Of a DNA stretch of 8,727 bases, positions 1 to 6,816 are shown piece by piece; position 1 is the stretch's first letter; each line of letters begins with the position of its first letter. Under the pieces are notes generated by a model. The model saw only the letters and a program-made list of their open reading frames with translations, did no database searches and was not told the DNA's origin. Made by a program: the position numbers and the translations under genes. The DNA comes from CAZCWX01 sp964502465 (lineage in GTDB: Bacteria; Desulfobacterota; Binatia; Bin18), in contig CAZCWX010000635.1 in assembly GCA_964502465.1 (NCBI GenBank), positions 1 to 8,727 on the forward strand, given 5' to 3'.

Positions 1-120
1 TGTCCAACGCTTGACTTTATGGAGACGGCAGGGCTATAGCGAAAAGAGAGAGATTGCAGTTAAAACAGGGAGGGCCCCAACCTCTGGGACACGAGACGGT
101 GAAGTGCAACAGGGGTTCGC
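1..120. other. Upstream leader region, no recognised gene
   Basis: No coding region can be supported here. One plus-strand frame is open from the window edge to a stop at 122-124, and another ends at a TAG at 37-39, so the tail of an upstream gene cannot be excluded, but neither peptide is recognisable. The stretch holds a possible promoter and then serves as the 5' leader of the VOC gene. Confidence 0.4.
11..40 (+). promoter_or_regulatory. Possible sigma70 promoter for the VOC-LLM unit
   Basis: TTGACT at 11-16 (5 of 6 to the -35 consensus) is followed after 18 bases by TATAGC at 35-40 (4 of 6 to the -10 consensus). This would place transcription start near position 47 and leave a leader of about 100 bases before the VOC start codon. 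The match is moderate and rests on pattern only. Confidence 0.3.
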
Positions 121-144
121 TTGAAGCAAAAGGAGGAAGTCGCA

Positions 145-597
145 ATGATTCGCCCCAAGAAAGTTGGCCATGTCGTGTTAAAAGTACGTGACCTCAAGCG
201 CGCGGAGCAGTTCTACACCGAGGTGCTAGGCTTTGAGGTGGTCACGCGGCTCAATCGTCCACGTGGGGTGTTCTTCACGCTCGGTGAACAGCATCATGAC
301 CTCGCGGTTTTGGAAGTGCCGCCAGAGGCTGATGCAGTGAAGGAGCAGCAAGTGGGGTTACATCACGTGGCCCTGCAAGTGGGCAGTTTCGCCGAACTGC
401 AGGAATGCTACCGCACCTTGAAGGCGCACGATGTGACCATCACCCGCACGGTTGACCATGGCATTACTAAGAGCATTTACTTGCTTGATCCCGATGGGAA
501 TGGCTTCGAGCTGTATTGTGACGAAGGGGCAAATGGGTTGGAGCGTCTGCGGCGGGGGGACGCCGCAGCGTTTGCTCCCTTGCATTTCGATGCCTGA
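145..597 (+). CDS. VOC family protein (glyoxalase/ring-cleavage dioxygenase fold)
   Basis: A 150-residue protein of the vicinal oxygen chelate superfamily, whose members use a divalent metal for dioxygenation, isomerisation or fosfomycin/bleomycin resistance. The two beta-alpha-beta-beta-beta modules are visible: GHVVLKVRDL then FYTEVLGFEV (residues 8-31), and LHHVALQV then LLDPDGNGFELYCDE (residues 72-127). Candidate metal ligands are His9, His73 or His74, and Glu122, the usual H-H-E pattern, so the site looks intact. The ATG at 145 is chosen because AGGAGG lies 8 bases upstream at 131-136; a TTG at 121 in the same frame has no such site. The module ending DPDGNGFELY resembles type I extradiol dioxygenases, but length and sequence do not fix the substrate. 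It lies 85 bases before the LLM oxidoreductase on the same strand and is probably co-transcribed with it. Confidence 0.9.
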   Translation: MIRPKKVGHVVLKVRDLKRAEQFYTEVLGFEVVTRLNRPRGVFFTLGEQHHDLAVLEVPPEADAVKEQQVGLHHVALQVGSFAELQECYRTLKAHDVTITRTVDHGITKSIYLLDPDGNGFELYCDEGANGLERLRRGDAAAFAPLHFDA

Positions 598-628
598 TAT
601 GGGTGGAGTGAAAAAAGGAGGGAAGGGG

Positions 629-664
629 ATGATTGACGGTATTCGTCATACCGCCATGCAGTAG
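629..664 (+). pseudogene. 11-codon remnant of a second VOC gene (or leader peptide)
   Basis: An 11-residue reading frame, MIDGIRHTAMQ, starts at an ATG 6 bases after a strong AGGAGGG ribosome site at 616-622 and ends at TAG 662-664. The peptide looks like the first beta strand of VOC proteins, which often begin with IxHTAL-type sequence including the first metal His. It follows directly after an intact VOC gene. The simplest reading is a tandem VOC copy lost by deletion, leaving its ribosome site and N-terminus. A functional micropeptide or coupling leader for the downstream LLM gene is possible; its stop is 18 bases before that gene's ATG. Confidence 0.45.
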
Positions 665-682
665 CACATCGAGGAGGCAGCG

Positions 683-1528
683 ATGAAACTGGGGATCACC
701 ATGTTCGCCACGGACTATGCGATGCGGCCAGATGACCTGGCTCAAGCGTGTGAAGAGCGGGGCTTTGAGTCAGTCTGGTTCCCGGAACATACCCATATCC
801 CTGCCAGTCTGCGGACGCCACCGCCGGTTGGTAACAAGGTCCCCCGTTACCTGTGGCATCTGCATGATCTGTTTGTGGCGCTGACGGCTGCCGCCGCGGT
901 CACCAAAACGATCAAAGTCGGGAGCGGGATTTGTCTGGTAATCGAGCGCGACCCGATTATTCTAGCTAAAGAGGTTGCGTCGGTGGATCAACTGTCAGGC
1001 GGCCGCTTGCTTTTCGGGATCGGTGGGGGCTGGAACGCCGAGGAGATGGAGAATCACGGCACCCCGTTTCACCGGCGCTGGAAAGTCTTGCGCGAGCGGA
1101 TCGAGGCGATGAAAGTGATCTGGGCTGAAGAGACGGCCGAATATCATGGCGAGTTTGTCAATTTTGATCCCATCTGGTGCTATCCTAAACCACTCCAACA
1201 ACCGCATCCCCCGATTATTCTGGGGACGCTCTCGACAAAGGGGCTCCACCGCGTGGTCCGGTATTGTAATGGCTGGATTCCGACCGGGGTGAGCATGCAG
1301 GATCTGCCCGCAGCGATTAAAGACCTCCATACCCGCGCGGAGCAGGCGAGGCGCAAGCCAGGTGATGTGCCAGTCTCGATCTTCGGCGCTCCAGGCAAGG
1401 AAGCCACGCTGCACCAGTACCAGGAGCTTGGGGTTGAGCGGGTGGTGTTTACCGTGCCGTCGCGGGAGAAGGACCAAGTCCTGCCGCTCCTCGATACCTA
1501 TGCGGCGTTCGTGGCAAAATTCGCGTAG
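683..1528 (+). CDS. LLM class F420-type oxidoreductase
   Basis: A 281-residue TIM-barrel protein of the luciferase-like monooxygenase superfamily (PF00296), most like the F420-dependent subgroup (TIGR03619-like) in which reduced F420 or FMN donates hydride to an organic substrate. Seen in the sequence: N-terminal strand MKLGITMF, VWFPEHTHIP at 31-40 (active-site histidine region), LSGGRLLFGIGGGWNAEE at 104-121 (cofactor phosphate-binding loop typical of F420 LLMs), and QPHPPIILG at 173-181. Length is normal for the subgroup. The ATG at 683 has AGGAGG at 672-677, 5 bases upstream. It follows the VOC gene and VOC remnant, likely in one transcript, and ends facing the minus-strand operon. Assignment to F420 rather than FMN is inference from motif similarity. 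Substrate unknown. Confidence 0.9.
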   Translation: MKLGITMFATDYAMRPDDLAQACEERGFESVWFPEHTHIPASLRTPPPVGNKVPRYLWHLHDLFVALTAAAAVTKTIKVGSGICLVIERDPIILAKEVASVDQLSGGRLLFGIGGGWNAEEMENHGTPFHRRWKVLRERIEAMKVIWAEETAEYHGEFVNFDPIWCYPKPLQQPHPPIILGTLSTKGLHRVVRYCNGWIPTGVSMQDLPAAIKDLHTRAEQARRKPGDVPVSIFGAPGKEATLHQYQELGVERVVFTVPSREKDQVLPLLDTYAAFVAKFA

Positions 1529-1595
1529 CCGGAGGCAGGGCCGCACGATCGAACGACGCCATACCCAGAACAGTTCCCACTTGAATGAGTCCTAG

Positions 1596-1626
1596 TGGTG
1601 GAGCAGGCTGGAAGCCTGCTCCACCA
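1596..1626. repeat. Perfect hairpin repeat, 14-bp arms, REP-like
   Basis: Arms TGGTGGAGCAGGCT (1596-1609) and AGCCTGCTCCACCA (1613-1626) are exact inverted copies around a GGA loop. Similar GGAGCAGGCTGGAAGCCTGC palindromes are, from memory, dispersed in many environmental genomes and give spurious peptides such as VEQASSLL. It lies between convergent transcription units, so it could end or stabilise transcripts from both sides, though no T-tract follows. It directly adjoins the cyclase fragment. Confidence 0.75.
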
Positions 1627-1639
1627 GGAGAGAGGGAAC

Positions 1640-1801
1640 CCAGTTTTGCAACGCGCGGATAATCCCTAACCCCGCACGCACTGTTCGCTGTGCATCGTCT
1701 TCGTGCGCCAGCGGGTAACCAAAGAAGGCGACAGTGCCACCGCCCAAGCGTTGGTACACGTACCCCTCGTAGCGAGTGATGCACACCGCGCAGGCATCCT
1801 C
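1640..1801 (-). pseudogene. Fragment of class III adenylate/guanylate cyclase catalytic domain
   Basis: Read on the minus strand, about 54 residues match the class III nucleotidyl cyclase domain of the large cyclase-ATPase-TPR proteins: RYEGYVYQRLGGG, VAFFGYPLAHEDDAQR and VRAGLGIIRAL follow in order. The expected LGDG metal-binding motif reads LGGG, so the second metal aspartate is lost. The frame is open only from 1831 to 1592, with a stop just upstream (1832-1834), no N-terminal half of the domain, and no ATPase or TPR region. Homology ends at a Trp codon (1640-1642), 13 bases from the hairpin repeat. It is a gene remnant, not a functional protein. Orientation matches the operon that precedes it. 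Confidence 0.75.
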
Positions 1802-1847
1802 CTGAGTAACCCTGTGCCAATGTCCTGGGTTCTATTGAGTCAGGCGT

Positions 1848-2606
1848 CTATGCTGCCAGACGCCGACTGCCTTGAATTGCCGGCACTAAGGGGTTAAGGG
1901 CGAAACGGAGCTTCGGCAGGTCGGTGTCACAGCGAGTGTGGGTTGCGGTGATCGCACTGGTACACCGCAGGCGACCATTACCGCCCCACGCGTCTGCCTG
2001 GAGTGAAAGCAGATGTGGCCGGCCACGGTGCGCGTTTTGGAAGATATACTCGGGGTCTACCTGCACAATAATTGGCGTTTCCTTGCCATTCTCCATCATG
2101 CGAGCGAGATGCAGACTGTCCAAGTAGGTGACGTCCGCTCCAGAGATCTGCTCCGGATTCTCCAATTCCATGTGGAGAATCGTCTGACCGTCACGGACAA
2201 CCTGTCCAATCACACGATCATGACGTGCCTGGAGGGTGATCGTTCCCAGCCCTACGGTGAAACCCCAACGTGCACGCAACTCAGGCACGGCTTTCTCTGA
2301 GTCAGTGTACGCTCCGAGCAGATACCCACGTGGCCGAATGCCAGCTCGGACAACCAGGCGCACCTGTGCCAGCGCAAACGGTCCAACCGGACTCGACGGG
2401 AAGCGCGCAACCGACAACGTGGCGTATGGCGGGATACTGGGGTGTAACGCGGGGGGAACCAGCCACTCTGCTGGTTCCTCAACAACCTCGAAACTCAACT
2501 GCAGAATCTCTGCGCCCTTGAGTTCCCATACTTCAGTGTCGAATCCGGTCATGAGCGGCGTACGGGCCACTGCAGCGTGGACGTCGAGTTTTCCAAAGGC
2601 TGGCAT
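1848..2606 (-). CDS. Acetoacetate decarboxylase-fold protein lacking the catalytic lysines
   Basis: A 252-residue protein that I assign to the acetoacetate decarboxylase (ADC) superfamily from its overall pattern: a hydrophobic PPYATLSVARFP strand (59-70), SPVGPFALAQVRL (72-84) corresponding to the family's 'GPYxE' strand, RARWGFTVGLGTI (111-123), and alternating beta strands to about residue 220. In true ADC the loop reads [Y/W]GxPKKLG, and the first lysine forms the Schiff base. Here the matching loop is WGFTVGLG (114-121), so both lysines are missing and classical imine decarboxylation is unlikely. Related ADC-fold enzymes do hydratase, aldolase-dehydratase or other chemistry. The ATG at 2604-2606 is chosen because it follows AGGAGG (2613-2618) and overlaps the LLM A stop as TAATG, indicating translational coupling. 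An in-frame extension to 2684 lies inside LLM A and is not credible. Confidence 0.75.
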   Translation of the reverse strand: MPAFGKLDVHAAVARTPLMTGFDTEVWELKGAEILQLSFEVVEEPAEWLVPPALHPSIPPYATLSVARFPSSPVGPFALAQVRLVVRAGIRPRGYLLGAYTDSEKAVPELRARWGFTVGLGTITLQARHDRVIGQVVRDGQTILHMELENPEQISGADVTYLDSLHLARMMENGKETPIIVQVDPEYIFQNAHRGRPHLLSLQADAWGGNGRLRCTSAITATHTRCDTDLPKLRFALNPLVPAIQGSRRLAA

Positions 2607-3718
2607 TAGCGACCTCCTCCAGCCGCAGCGCGCACCGGCTGCGATTCGGCGAATGCTGGCATCACTTCTTTGGCGAAGAGCCACAGGCTATTCAACAGTT
2701 GTTCCTGCGGGATGATTTCGGCCGCATTCAACATGAAACTGACACGGTCTACGCCGCAGGCTTCCCACTTTTTCAGTTCCCGAATGAGGTGTGCGGGGTC
2801 ACCAACGGCAATTCCCTCAGGAGCTTTCCCAACCTCGCCCGGACTTGAAGCCTGTCGGCGCAAAGACGGCAGCAGTCCCGCCGACGGATAAGATTTGGTG
2901 GGATAGGCTTCCTTGGCCATGTCGAGTTGCGCAGCCAGGTAATTGAAATGCTGGATCATGCGCATACCGATCTTCGTGCCGGCCTCGCCGTCCTCATGAC
3001 AGAAGAGGAAGTTCACGGTGTTCACCTGGTTGTTCACGAAGCCACCCACTGGGTTGCAGTGCTGGATGCGCCGACGATATTCTTTCACCTTTGCTTCCTG
3101 CTCAGCAAAGGTGGTAAAGGTCACGCCCAGACTGCCAATGCCGCGGTCTGCTGCATCCAACTCGGTGCCCGGACTGGTCACCGCCACCCACATGGGCGGA
3201 TGCGGTTTCTGGTAGGGTTTGGGGAGCACTGCACGGGACGGCATGGAGAAGTAGCGACCCTCGTACCCGAACCGTTCTTGCATCCACATTTTGGGGAGGC
3301 AATGGACAAACTCATCCCAGCTTTTTTTCGTTTCATCAGGATTTGCACGGAACCCACCGAGTTCGGTCCAGGTGGCTGAACGCCCCGTGCCAAACTCTAA
3401 GCGGCCACCAGACAAGATATCCAACACCGCGGCGCGTTCAGCGATGCGAATCGGGTGGTTAAATTCTGGCACGCAAATGACGATCCCATGGCCGACGCGG
3501 ATGTTTTTGGTTTGCATGGCGCAGGCCGTGAGAAAGAGTTCCGGGGCCGAGCAGTGCGAGTATTCTTCAAGAAAATGGTGCTCGACGGCCCACACCTGAT
3601 CAAAGCCCAGCTCGTCGGCCAGTCGCACTTGTTCGAGCGCGTTCATGTACACTTTGCGCTCGGCTTCTTTGTCCCACGGTCGCGGGACAGACAATTCATA
3701 GAAAATGCCAAACTTCAT
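2606..3718 (-). CDS. Luciferase-like flavin monooxygenase A (tandem copy)
   Basis: A 370-residue LLM-class flavin-dependent oxidoreductase (PF00296), close in layout to bacterial luciferase: N-terminal MKFGIFYELS, VWAVEHHFLEEYSH (42-55) equivalent to the EHHF active-site segment of LuxA, and HPIRIAERAAVLDILSGGRL (88-107) preceding the FMN phosphate-binding region FGTGRS, then KPHPPMWVAVTSP (171-183). Such enzymes use reduced FMN and O2 to oxygenate aldehydes, alkanes, sulfonates or xenobiotics; a separate flavin reductase is needed and none is seen in this window. ATG 3716-3718 is preceded by AAGGAGG. About 86% identical to the next upstream gene, LLM B, by manual comparison, with most differences after residue 193. 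Its stop overlaps the ADC-fold start. Substrate unknown. Confidence 0.92.
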   Translation of the reverse strand: MKFGIFYELSVPRPWDKEAERKVYMNALEQVRLADELGFDQVWAVEHHFLEEYSHCSAPELFLTACAMQTKNIRVGHGIVICVPEFNHPIRIAERAAVLDILSGGRLEFGTGRSATWTELGGFRANPDETKKSWDEFVHCLPKMWMQERFGYEGRYFSMPSRAVLPKPYQKPHPPMWVAVTSPGTELDAADRGIGSLGVTFTTFAEQEAKVKEYRRRIQHCNPVGGFVNNQVNTVNFLFCHEDGEAGTKIGMRMIQHFNYLAAQLDMAKEAYPTKSYPSAGLLPSLRRQASSPGEVGKAPEGIAVGDPAHLIRELKKWEACGVDRVSFMLNAAEIIPQEQLLNSLWLFAKEVMPAFAESQPVRAAAGGGR

Positions 3719-3812
3719 AGGAACCTCCTTTTGTTCCGTCCGTGACAGTATGCTCGACGAGGATCACGCCCCCATGGCATAGCGTACCTGCGGGTCGTCG
3801 GTAAAGAGGTGT

Positions 3813-4919
3813 TTAGCTGGCCGCTGCAACCTGAGCTGGTTGTGTCTCCGCAAAAGCCGGCATGACCTCTTTAGCAAAGAGGCGCAAGCTAGCCAGTAGG
3901 TGCTCCTGGGGAATCATCTCTGCCGCGTTCAAAACGAAGCTGACCCGGTCAATACCGCACGCTTCCCAGTTCTTCAGCACCTTGGTCAGGCGAGCGGGAT
4001 TCCCCACGGTCAGTCCCTCGGGTGGTTTGTTCGCTTCGCCGGGCGCCACCGCCTGCCGTCGCAACGAGGGAAGAAGCCCGGCTGTAGGATAGGATTTGGT
4101 CGGAAACACTTCCTTGGCCATATCGAGTTGGTTCGCCAGATAGTTGAAGTAGCGGCCCATGCGTAAGCCAACGCGGCCACCAATCTCATCGTCTTCGTGA
4201 CAGTAGAGGAAGTTAATGGTGTTGACTTGCTCGTTGACAAATTTGCCGACAGGGGTGCAGTGCTGAATACGCCGACGGTATTCTTTGATCTTGGCTTCTT
4301 GTTCAGCAAAGGAAGAGAAAGACACGCCCAGACTGCCGAGACCACGGTCCGCTGCGTCTAACTCGGTGCCTGGACTGGTCACCGCTACCCACATGGGCGG
4401 ATGTGGTTTCTGGTAGGGTTTCGGCAACACCGCTCGAGACGGCATGGAGAAGAACTGCCCTTCGTAGCCAAAGCGTTCTTCGGTCCACATTTTGGGGATA
4501 CAGTGCACAAACTCATCCCAACTTTTCTTGGTCGTATCCGGGTTGGCGCGAAACCCACCGAGTTCGGTCCAGGTGGCTGAACGCCCCGTGCCAAACTCTA
4601 AGCGGCCACCAGACAAAATATCCAACACCGCAGCGCGTTCAGCAATACGAATGGGATGGTTGAACTCCGGCACACAGGTGACGATACCGTGGCCTACACG
4701 AATATTCTTGGTCTGCATGGCGCAGGCCGTGAGAAAAAGTTCCGGGGCCGAGCAGTGCGAGTATTCTTCAAGAAAGTGGTGCTCGACGGCCCACACCTGG
4801 TCAAATCCCAACTCGTCGGCCAGTCGTACTTGTTCGAGCGCGTTCAGGTACACTTTGCGCTCGGCTTCTTTGTCCCACGGTCGCGGGACAGACAGTTCAT
4901 AGAAAATGCCAAACTTCAT
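3813..4919 (-). CDS. Luciferase-like flavin monooxygenase B (tandem copy)
   Basis: A 368-residue LLM-class flavin monooxygenase, paralogous to LLM A with the same EHHF (46-49), LSGGRLEFGTGRS (102-114) and HPPMWVAV (173-180) motifs. ATG 4917-4919 is preceded by AAGGGAGG. Residues 1-193 differ from A at only 8 positions, whereas roughly 45 or more differences fall in the remaining 175, including clusters around 200-202, 250-265 and 290-320. That pattern suggests a shared cofactor barrel and different substrate or partner surfaces, or gene conversion of the first half. It sits 94 bases upstream of A and 60 bases downstream of the aldolase gene, all on one strand. The two could form a LuxAB-like heterodimer; this is inference only. 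Confidence 0.92.
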   Translation of the reverse strand: MKFGIFYELSVPRPWDKEAERKVYLNALEQVRLADELGFDQVWAVEHHFLEEYSHCSAPELFLTACAMQTKNIRVGHGIVTCVPEFNHPIRIAERAAVLDILSGGRLEFGTGRSATWTELGGFRANPDTTKKSWDEFVHCIPKMWTEERFGYEGQFFSMPSRAVLPKPYQKPHPPMWVAVTSPGTELDAADRGLGSLGVSFSSFAEQEAKIKEYRRRIQHCTPVGKFVNEQVNTINFLYCHEDDEIGGRVGLRMGRYFNYLANQLDMAKEVFPTKSYPTAGLLPSLRRQAVAPGEANKPPEGLTVGNPARLTKVLKNWEACGIDRVSFVLNAAEMIPQEHLLASLRLFAKEVMPAFAETQPAQVAAAS

Positions 4920-4979
4920 GGTTGCCTCCCTTCTGTGGCGTCAGTGGCAGTACACCCAGAGGTGTCGCTCCTCTCTGGT

Positions 4980-5762
4980 TTAGCCTATCTTTTTGAATGG
5001 TGCGAGGGCCTCAGCCGCCCGTTGTGCCTCTCGCCGCAAGAGCACCAAGTCAGTGCCATACAATAAGAATTGGGCGCCACTCTCGACCACGGTCTTCATG
5101 CTTTCTGGTCGGGTGACTGCCGCGGCCGTGGCGATGCCGCGTTCTTTGCACAGCGTACGTACCCGTGCATCCGCCTCGCGCAGGCGTGCATGATCGTACT
5201 GACCTGGAATGCCAAGGCTTTGGGTCAGGTCCTGATGGCCAACCAAGGCCAGATCAATCCCTGGAATGAGAATGGCTTCCAGGTTTTCCATGGCCTCCTT
5301 GGTCTCGATGAGTACCCCAAGAAGCGTATGCGCATTGGCGTGTGCCATGGCGGTCAGTGGATCAATATCTTCATACTCGGTACTTGCACCGAGATAAATC
5401 GCCATGCCTCGTTTGCCCTCAGGATGGTACTTCGCTAGCTCGATGAAGCGCCGTACCTCAGCCCCGGTCTTCACATGCGGGACAATCAGACTTTGGCAAC
5501 CAGTATCGAGCAATCTGGTGACATGTTCGTATTCCAGGTCTGGAATCCGCACGACCGGGGTCAGTCCGGCTGCGTGGGATTGGGCAACCAGTTCGACCAC
5601 GGTCTCCAGGTTGTACGCAGAATGTTCAGTGCAGATCATGACGAAGTCCATCCCTGCCGCGGCCAGCGTATGCACCACCCCACGTCCTCTGGTCTCCCAC
5701 ATCAAGGTGCCGAGAGCAGGACTGCCAGACTTCAGTATCTTTTTCAGTCGATTCACACGCAT
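4980..5762 (-). CDS. HpcH/HpaI family aldolase (class II, metal-dependent)
   Basis: A 260-residue TIM-barrel protein of the HpcH/HpaI aldolase/citrate lyase family, which reversibly cleaves 2-keto-4-hydroxy acids to pyruvate (or a related keto acid) and an aldehyde using a divalent metal. Residues matching those known in HpaI can be seen: His47 in ICTEHSAYN, Arg72 in PVVRIPD, Glu153 in GVLIETKEAMENL (metal), and Asp178 in LVGHQDLTQSLGIPG (metal). The usual GPxDL reads GHQDL and the usual DxEH reads CTEH, so it is not a standard HpaI or RhmA. Length is normal. ATG 5760-5762 follows AAGGAGG about 8 bases upstream. It is the first gene of a four-gene operon with two LLM monooxygenases and an ADC-fold protein, which suggests it cleaves or builds a C-C bond in their pathway. 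Confidence 0.88.
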   Translation of the reverse strand: MRVNRLKKILKSGSPALGTLMWETRGRGVVHTLAAAGMDFVMICTEHSAYNLETVVELVAQSHAAGLTPVVRIPDLEYEHVTRLLDTGCQSLIVPHVKTGAEVRRFIELAKYHPEGKRGMAIYLGASTEYEDIDPLTAMAHANAHTLLGVLIETKEAMENLEAILIPGIDLALVGHQDLTQSLGIPGQYDHARLREADARVRTLCKERGIATAAAVTRPESMKTVVESGAQFLLYGTDLVLLRREAQRAAEALAPFKKIG

Positions 5763-5785
5763 ACGACATCCCTCCTTGCCGGAGG

Positions 5786-5815
5786 ATTATCATACCGATA
5801 GGTGAGGGGTGTCAA
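5786..5815 (-). promoter_or_regulatory. Sigma70-type promoter of the aldolase-LLM-LLM-ADC operon
   Basis: On the minus strand a perfect TTGACA (plus-strand 5810-5815) is followed after 18 bases by GATAAT (plus-strand 5786-5791, 5 of 6 to consensus). Transcription would start near 5779, giving a very short leader that begins just before the AAGGAGG of the aldolase gene. It is the best promoter match in the window. No promoter of similar quality was found in the two gaps inside the operon. Confidence 0.6.
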
Positions 5816-5851
5816 GGATTTGTCCGTTGATCATGGTAAAATTGTCGCGCC

Positions 5852-6748
5852 ATGAAACCTGAAGTGATGCGTATACTCCTGGTGATGATGTTTTGCTCTG
5901 CGCTGTTTTTGTGTGCGGCGATTGCCAAAACAAAGACTGATCGAGAGCGCGATGGTTTCATTGGTGCGGTACACACAGTTGTCACGGAGATGGCGCAGCT
6001 TGCGCAGCAAGTGGGTCAATGGACCGAAGACCCTCGGGTGCGTGTCCACACGAGCGTGTACGATACAAAAGGGAACCTGACAGCACACACCTCACATCAT
6101 CCCGATGGGGTGTTGGCGATGAAGCAAGTGCGGACCTACGATGCTGCGGACACGCTCACCAAGGAAGTGTTCTATAATCCCGATGACTCTCTGTGGCGAA
6201 CGGCGGTCTACGACTACGATGCCAGCGGCAACCCCAGCAAAGTCACCCACTACGTTGCCGATGGTTCGCTCCTCTTTACTGATGTCTATTCCTATGATGC
6301 TCAGGGCAACCTGGTAGAGTTCTTTAGCGTTGAGGCTAACGACACCCCTTTGCGCAAGACCGTCTACACCTACGGTCCGCAGGGAAAGATGACCGAGAAG
6401 CGAGTCTATGATGCGCATGACACTGCACCGACCGCTACCAATACCTATACCTATGACACAGCCGGGAACCTCGTTGAACTGGCCACCTATGGCCGCAGCG
6501 GTGCCCTCTCATCCAGGTGGGTGTATGCCTATGATGACAAAGGCAACCAGATCCAGTGGGTTGAATACCAACCAGACGGCTCGATCTCAATCAAACAGAC
6601 GTATACCTACGAATTTGATGCGACTGGCAACTGGATCAAGAAGACCATGGCAGAGTTGCTAACCGATGGTGACAAATCCTCCCTGGAGCCGTCTGAAGTG
6701 GTGTATCGAACCATCACCTACCATGCAGATGAGAAAGCGACTCAGTGA
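5852..6748 (+). CDS. Secreted YD/RHS-type repeat protein
   Basis: A 298-residue protein with a signal peptide (hydrophobic core RILLVMMFCSALFLCAAIA, residues 7-25, with an AxA-type cleavage site ending at Ala25). From about residue 68 to 265 it carries eight tandem units of about 26 residues, each of the form [V/T]Y.YD..GN......Y..DGSL...., for example VYDYDASGN, VYSYDAQGN, TYTYDTAGN and VYAYDDKGN. These resemble YD/RHS repeats, which build extracellular beta structures, but the 2000-residue shell and toxin tip of a true RHS protein are absent. Neither ATG at 5852 nor the in-frame ATG at 5867 has a good ribosome site; either would keep the signal peptide. It is divergent from the aldolase operon. 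I do not know its function; similar stand-alone proteins are common in acidobacteria and related groups (from memory). Confidence 0.8.
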   Translation: MKPEVMRILLVMMFCSALFLCAAIAKTKTDRERDGFIGAVHTVVTEMAQLAQQVGQWTEDPRVRVHTSVYDTKGNLTAHTSHHPDGVLAMKQVRTYDAADTLTKEVFYNPDDSLWRTAVYDYDASGNPSKVTHYVADGSLLFTDVYSYDAQGNLVEFFSVEANDTPLRKTVYTYGPQGKMTEKRVYDAHDTAPTATNTYTYDTAGNLVELATYGRSGALSSRWVYAYDDKGNQIQWVEYQPDGSISIKQTYTYEFDATGNWIKKTMAELLTDGDKSSLEPSEVVYRTITYHADEKATQ

Positions 6749-6816
6749 GGATACTACAAAGTAAGTGAAAGGGCTGGCTTTGCTGTTTCTGCGGCTTGGC
6801 ACGACCGCTTTCAAGG

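Noticed and set aside
1449..1820. Long minus-strand open frame across the LLM 3' end and the cyclase fragment
   Set aside because: Its translation is low-complexity and unrecognisable, while a neighbouring frame gives clear cyclase homology.
2607..2684. N-terminal extension of the ADC-fold protein
   Set aside because: It lies within the LLM A coding region, its arginine-rich translation is atypical, and the internal ATG at 2606 has a perfect ribosome site.
2927..3379. Plus-strand open frames antisense to the LLM genes (also at 4492-5066)
   Set aside because: They occur at matching positions in both duplicated genes and follow from the codon pattern of the opposite strand; no start signals or family resemblance.
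4956..4978. CCAGAG/CTCTGG inverted repeat just after the aldolase stop, as a terminator
   Set aside because: Stem is only 6 bp with an 11-base loop and no T-tract follows on the minus strand; the operon most likely reads through.
5771..5785. CCTCC-N5-GGAGG hairpin that could hide the aldolase ribosome site
   Set aside because: The predicted transcription start (about 5779) lies inside the hairpin, so the anti-ribosome-site arm is probably not in the mRNA; the stem is also only 5 bp.
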